From Artocarpus heterophyllus (taxonomy: Eukaryota > Streptophyta > Magnoliopsida > Rosales > Moraceae): a stretch of 64,000 nt of DNA. The stretch is taken from the NCBI GenBank assembly GCA_025403435.1, contig CM046338.1:22218392-22282391 (forward strand). The letters run 5' to 3'. Below are positions 61,417 through 64,000 of the stretch, piece after piece. A program made the position numbers and the translations under genes. The notes under the pieces are model-generated. The model was not told the DNA's origin. It did not search any database and saw only the letters and a program-made list of their open reading frames with translations. The first letter of the stretch is position 1. Every line of letters starts with the position of its first letter.

Positions 61417-62952
61417 TTTCTTTTTGATTGACATTCTTGAGTGTTACTTTGATGTCCTTACTTTCTACCTCTCTAACACACATTTAATCAAAATACATGT
61501 TCAGATTGAAAATGCGCATTTCAATCGATTTGGGTTTTGGTTTATTTTCAAATCTTATGTTTTTGAATAAAACTTATTAAACATTTTCTCTAGTGTACTG
61601 TTATAAAAGTTTAGGAGAAGTTTTAGATTTTTGTATCGAGAAAATGTAAGAGATACATGCGCGATGCACGTTGTTCGTACTAGTATACTAAAACTTAGGT
61701 AAGGACGTTCATAAAAGTTTGGGATTACAATTTAATACTTATAACTACCTAGTATAAATGTTCTTATGCATTTCACGTGGTCAATTCGTCCATTACTATT
61801 ATAGACAGATTTGGAAAGGAGGGAAATTTTGAACGATTTTATATAGTTTACTTGGTAAAACAAGCTCTTTAAAATTTAAGGTTATTTTGAACTAAAATAC
61901 ATAGTTCAAACGGTATTTATGGCGTTAAACGTATCAATGAATTCCAATCCTTAATGGGACTTAAAGTTTGGAGAACTCTTAGACGTTGGTCTAAATGGTC
62001 AAAAAATAATTTTTTCTAAGGATGAAGTATCAAATCATGAGAAGTCGAGGAGACAAAGATGTTAACGAACCGTGACCATCTGTCCAAAGTTAGTTGTTGA
62101 CTTAGTATTATTCGATTGAAGTTAATTGCTATTTTAAAATTTGAGGCATTAAACTATTAAGAAGAACATATAAAAAAATGAGAATAATAAATCATGAGAA
62201 ATTAAGGGCACAAATGCTAAAGGCCAAATCCTAGATTTAGGACTCACTATTTATGAGTATGTCGTTGGTTCATGTGTTTAAAACGTTTTTAAGTAGCTTT
62301 AAATTTATAGGCCCATAGGAACCAACATTTAGTAGGCTCAAGTTTTAAATTATTCAAAATAGTAAGGATTGTTTAAAATAGGCTAAATTGTCAGTTTTAA
62401 AAACCTTTTAAGTTCTAATTGTTTTGAACAATTCTCTATTCTCTATAATAAAATTTTTTCTTATTCTCATTTTCTTTATAAACTATAGTTTTCTAAACAT
62501 CAATTCTATGATGTGATGTATATTTTTATTTTAAACCTTTATATTTTAAATATTGATTCAAACCATATAATAAACTACTAATATTAATCACAAAATTTAA
62601 AATCATATTATTTGAACCCACGTCCCAATTCCCGTAAGTAAGATTCTATCTTCCATTCATCATATATGCATTAAAAAATATTAGTAACCGTCAAAAATGA
62701 ATTTTATTAGCACGTGTATCCACCGGAAAAACACCCGTTTCTTTGACTAAATTAAAAAAAATTAGTAATAATTGTCTTAGCAGACATATATAGAATTTTT
62801 TTTCAAGTGAATGGTGTGATCTGAGTTGGCTCAAAACAGTTTTCAAGTTTCAACGGTGGAAATGGCTTGGCTGCGACTGCAGGACTAAAGGAAAGTACGT
62901 GACAAAATATATCAGGCTATGGGGGACCAATTGCACTATTTGATAGATTTTG
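61417..62952. other. intergenic, no gene seen
   Basis: AT-rich with no credible ORF. A phrase such as aaatcatgagaa.t.aagg.acaaa.atg.taa occurs twice (near 62032 and 62191), perhaps an old duplication. Confidence 0.4.
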
Positions 62953-64000
62953 TGTCACGCCCTGGAGTACGGGAGATGACGTGATAGATTGTTTAAATTA
63001 ATTAAAAGAGGAATTTAATTAAAATCAAGAGTTTAGGGGTTAAGTTAAATAATAAAAATGTGAAAGTTTTAAAACTACATTGTGTAAAAGAATTCATAAA
63101 CATTAAGCAAATAATAAAATAAGAAAGAACCGCGAGTATAGGTCCCACTAACCCATAACTTGTGGACATATATAGTACTGACAATATAATAATACAACTA
63201 CAGTCCAGGCACAAGGAAAATTTAAATAACATTACATGCCTTGTTCAAATAATACAATAATCTACTAATCCTTCTACTGCTCCTGAGTCCTGTCCGTTGA
63301 GTCCTCCCTAAACCTAAATGGAAATCCACCTAGAGGGGGAAAGTTTAAAACAAATAAAACATGAGCGAAATGCTCAGTAGGACTATATTTTAATAAGTAA
63401 TTTAATTTAAAGAAAAATCTCATTATTCAGGGAATTATCTAAAAGAAACACTGAATGAATAAATAAATAAATTTAAATAAGACTGTTCTTACCCAAAACA
63501 GTTTATTAGGTCGACCAGAAACATCATTTTCTTTTTCCTAAGCAAACCACATAAATATCACTACCGTAGTGGCTCAGTTGGGTTTCGGGACCTACCCCCA
63601 AGGTCGATCGCTACACGACCCGATCTTTGATATGGCATCATGCCTTTGTTTATTTTCATCATCATTCAAAACCCATTTACCGAGTATTGTCATTTACATT
63701 CATTATGAAGTTCATTTCAGTTCACGGTTTATTAAAATATAACCGATAAATCCATTTTCAATCAACCGTTGAAAACATTTTTATAGAAACCCTTTTTAAA
63801 GCCAAATCATTTTTGAAACTAGGTTACCAAAGAAAGGGTAGAAGTCCTACCTCGATACTCGTACCGGTGCCCCACACCGTAATCCCGATCCGCTATACGT
63901 TAGCTTCGCGGAACCACAAATGATCCTTGATACACACTAAGTTGATCAATATCTAGTTTGAGACATTCTATGTTACTAAACCATTTCATGATGTCCTAGT
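62953..64000 (-). mobile_element. gypsy-like LTR J, truncated by the window edge
   Basis: The minus-strand LTR end is GGGCGTGACA at 62953. About 63360-63390 (gagcgaaatgctcagtagga) is the reverse complement of the ...ctactgagcatttcgctc... block found in the same relative place in the D LTR. No primer site lies to its left, so this is the outer end of a 3' LTR or a solo LTR. The flanking pentamer is ttttg (62948-62952). The 76-codon minus-strand ORF inside it has no recognisable domain. Confidence 0.6.

Overview
The window is nuclear DNA of a flowering plant, probably a dicot. It has one split host gene for a fasciclin-like arabinogalactan protein and is otherwise AT-rich DNA dominated by plant LTR retrotransposons and one CACTA transposon. 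The retroelements carry the plant initiator-Met tRNA primer site (TGGTATCAGAGC). I cannot name the species. No rRNA, tRNA, CRISPR or bacterial-type genes were seen.

Layout. 1-7378: Ty1/copia element A on the minus strand, cut by the left window edge, with a decayed polyprotein and a 2.05 kb 5' LTR. 7548-10618: a minus-strand FLA gene with a long first exon, a 1.7 kb intron and a 74-nt last exon. Exon 1 has a one-base frameshift. 11694-12159: a MITE-like element. 12267-20476: a plus-strand solo LTR (G) split by an internally deleted minus-strand copia element (F, 12517-18816). Both have perfect 5-bp target-site duplications. 21593-22069: a second MITE-like element with an 8-bp target duplication.

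22430-51040: a three-level nest. A minus-strand LTR (E) is split by plus-strand copia element C (23811-50456). C is interrupted twice: by minus-strand copia element B (28155-37847), and by plus-strand long-LTR gypsy-like element D (38989-46517). B has an intact 1317-codon polyprotein and two 2034-bp LTRs that look identical. D has 3.2 kb LTRs around only 1.1 kb of internal DNA. The target duplications of B (aggac), D (tcctt) and C (attcc) are perfect, so the order of insertion is clear: E, then C, then B and D.

51780-52990: a relic of a D-like gypsy LTR. 54821-61416: a decayed plus-strand CACTA element with a TNP2-type transposase, DUF4218- and DUF4216-like regions, and a second reading region ending in a Ulp1-type cysteine protease. 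Arrays of short inverted repeats lie at both of its ends. 62953-64000: the start of a minus-strand gypsy-like LTR that runs off the window.

The only likely functional host gene is the FLA gene. B is the only element that looks able to encode all of its own functions. The least explained structures are the arrays of near-palindromic TTCGGCCTGCCGAA-type motifs, which occur both in the LTR promoter region and in the untranslated leader of the B/C/F copia family.
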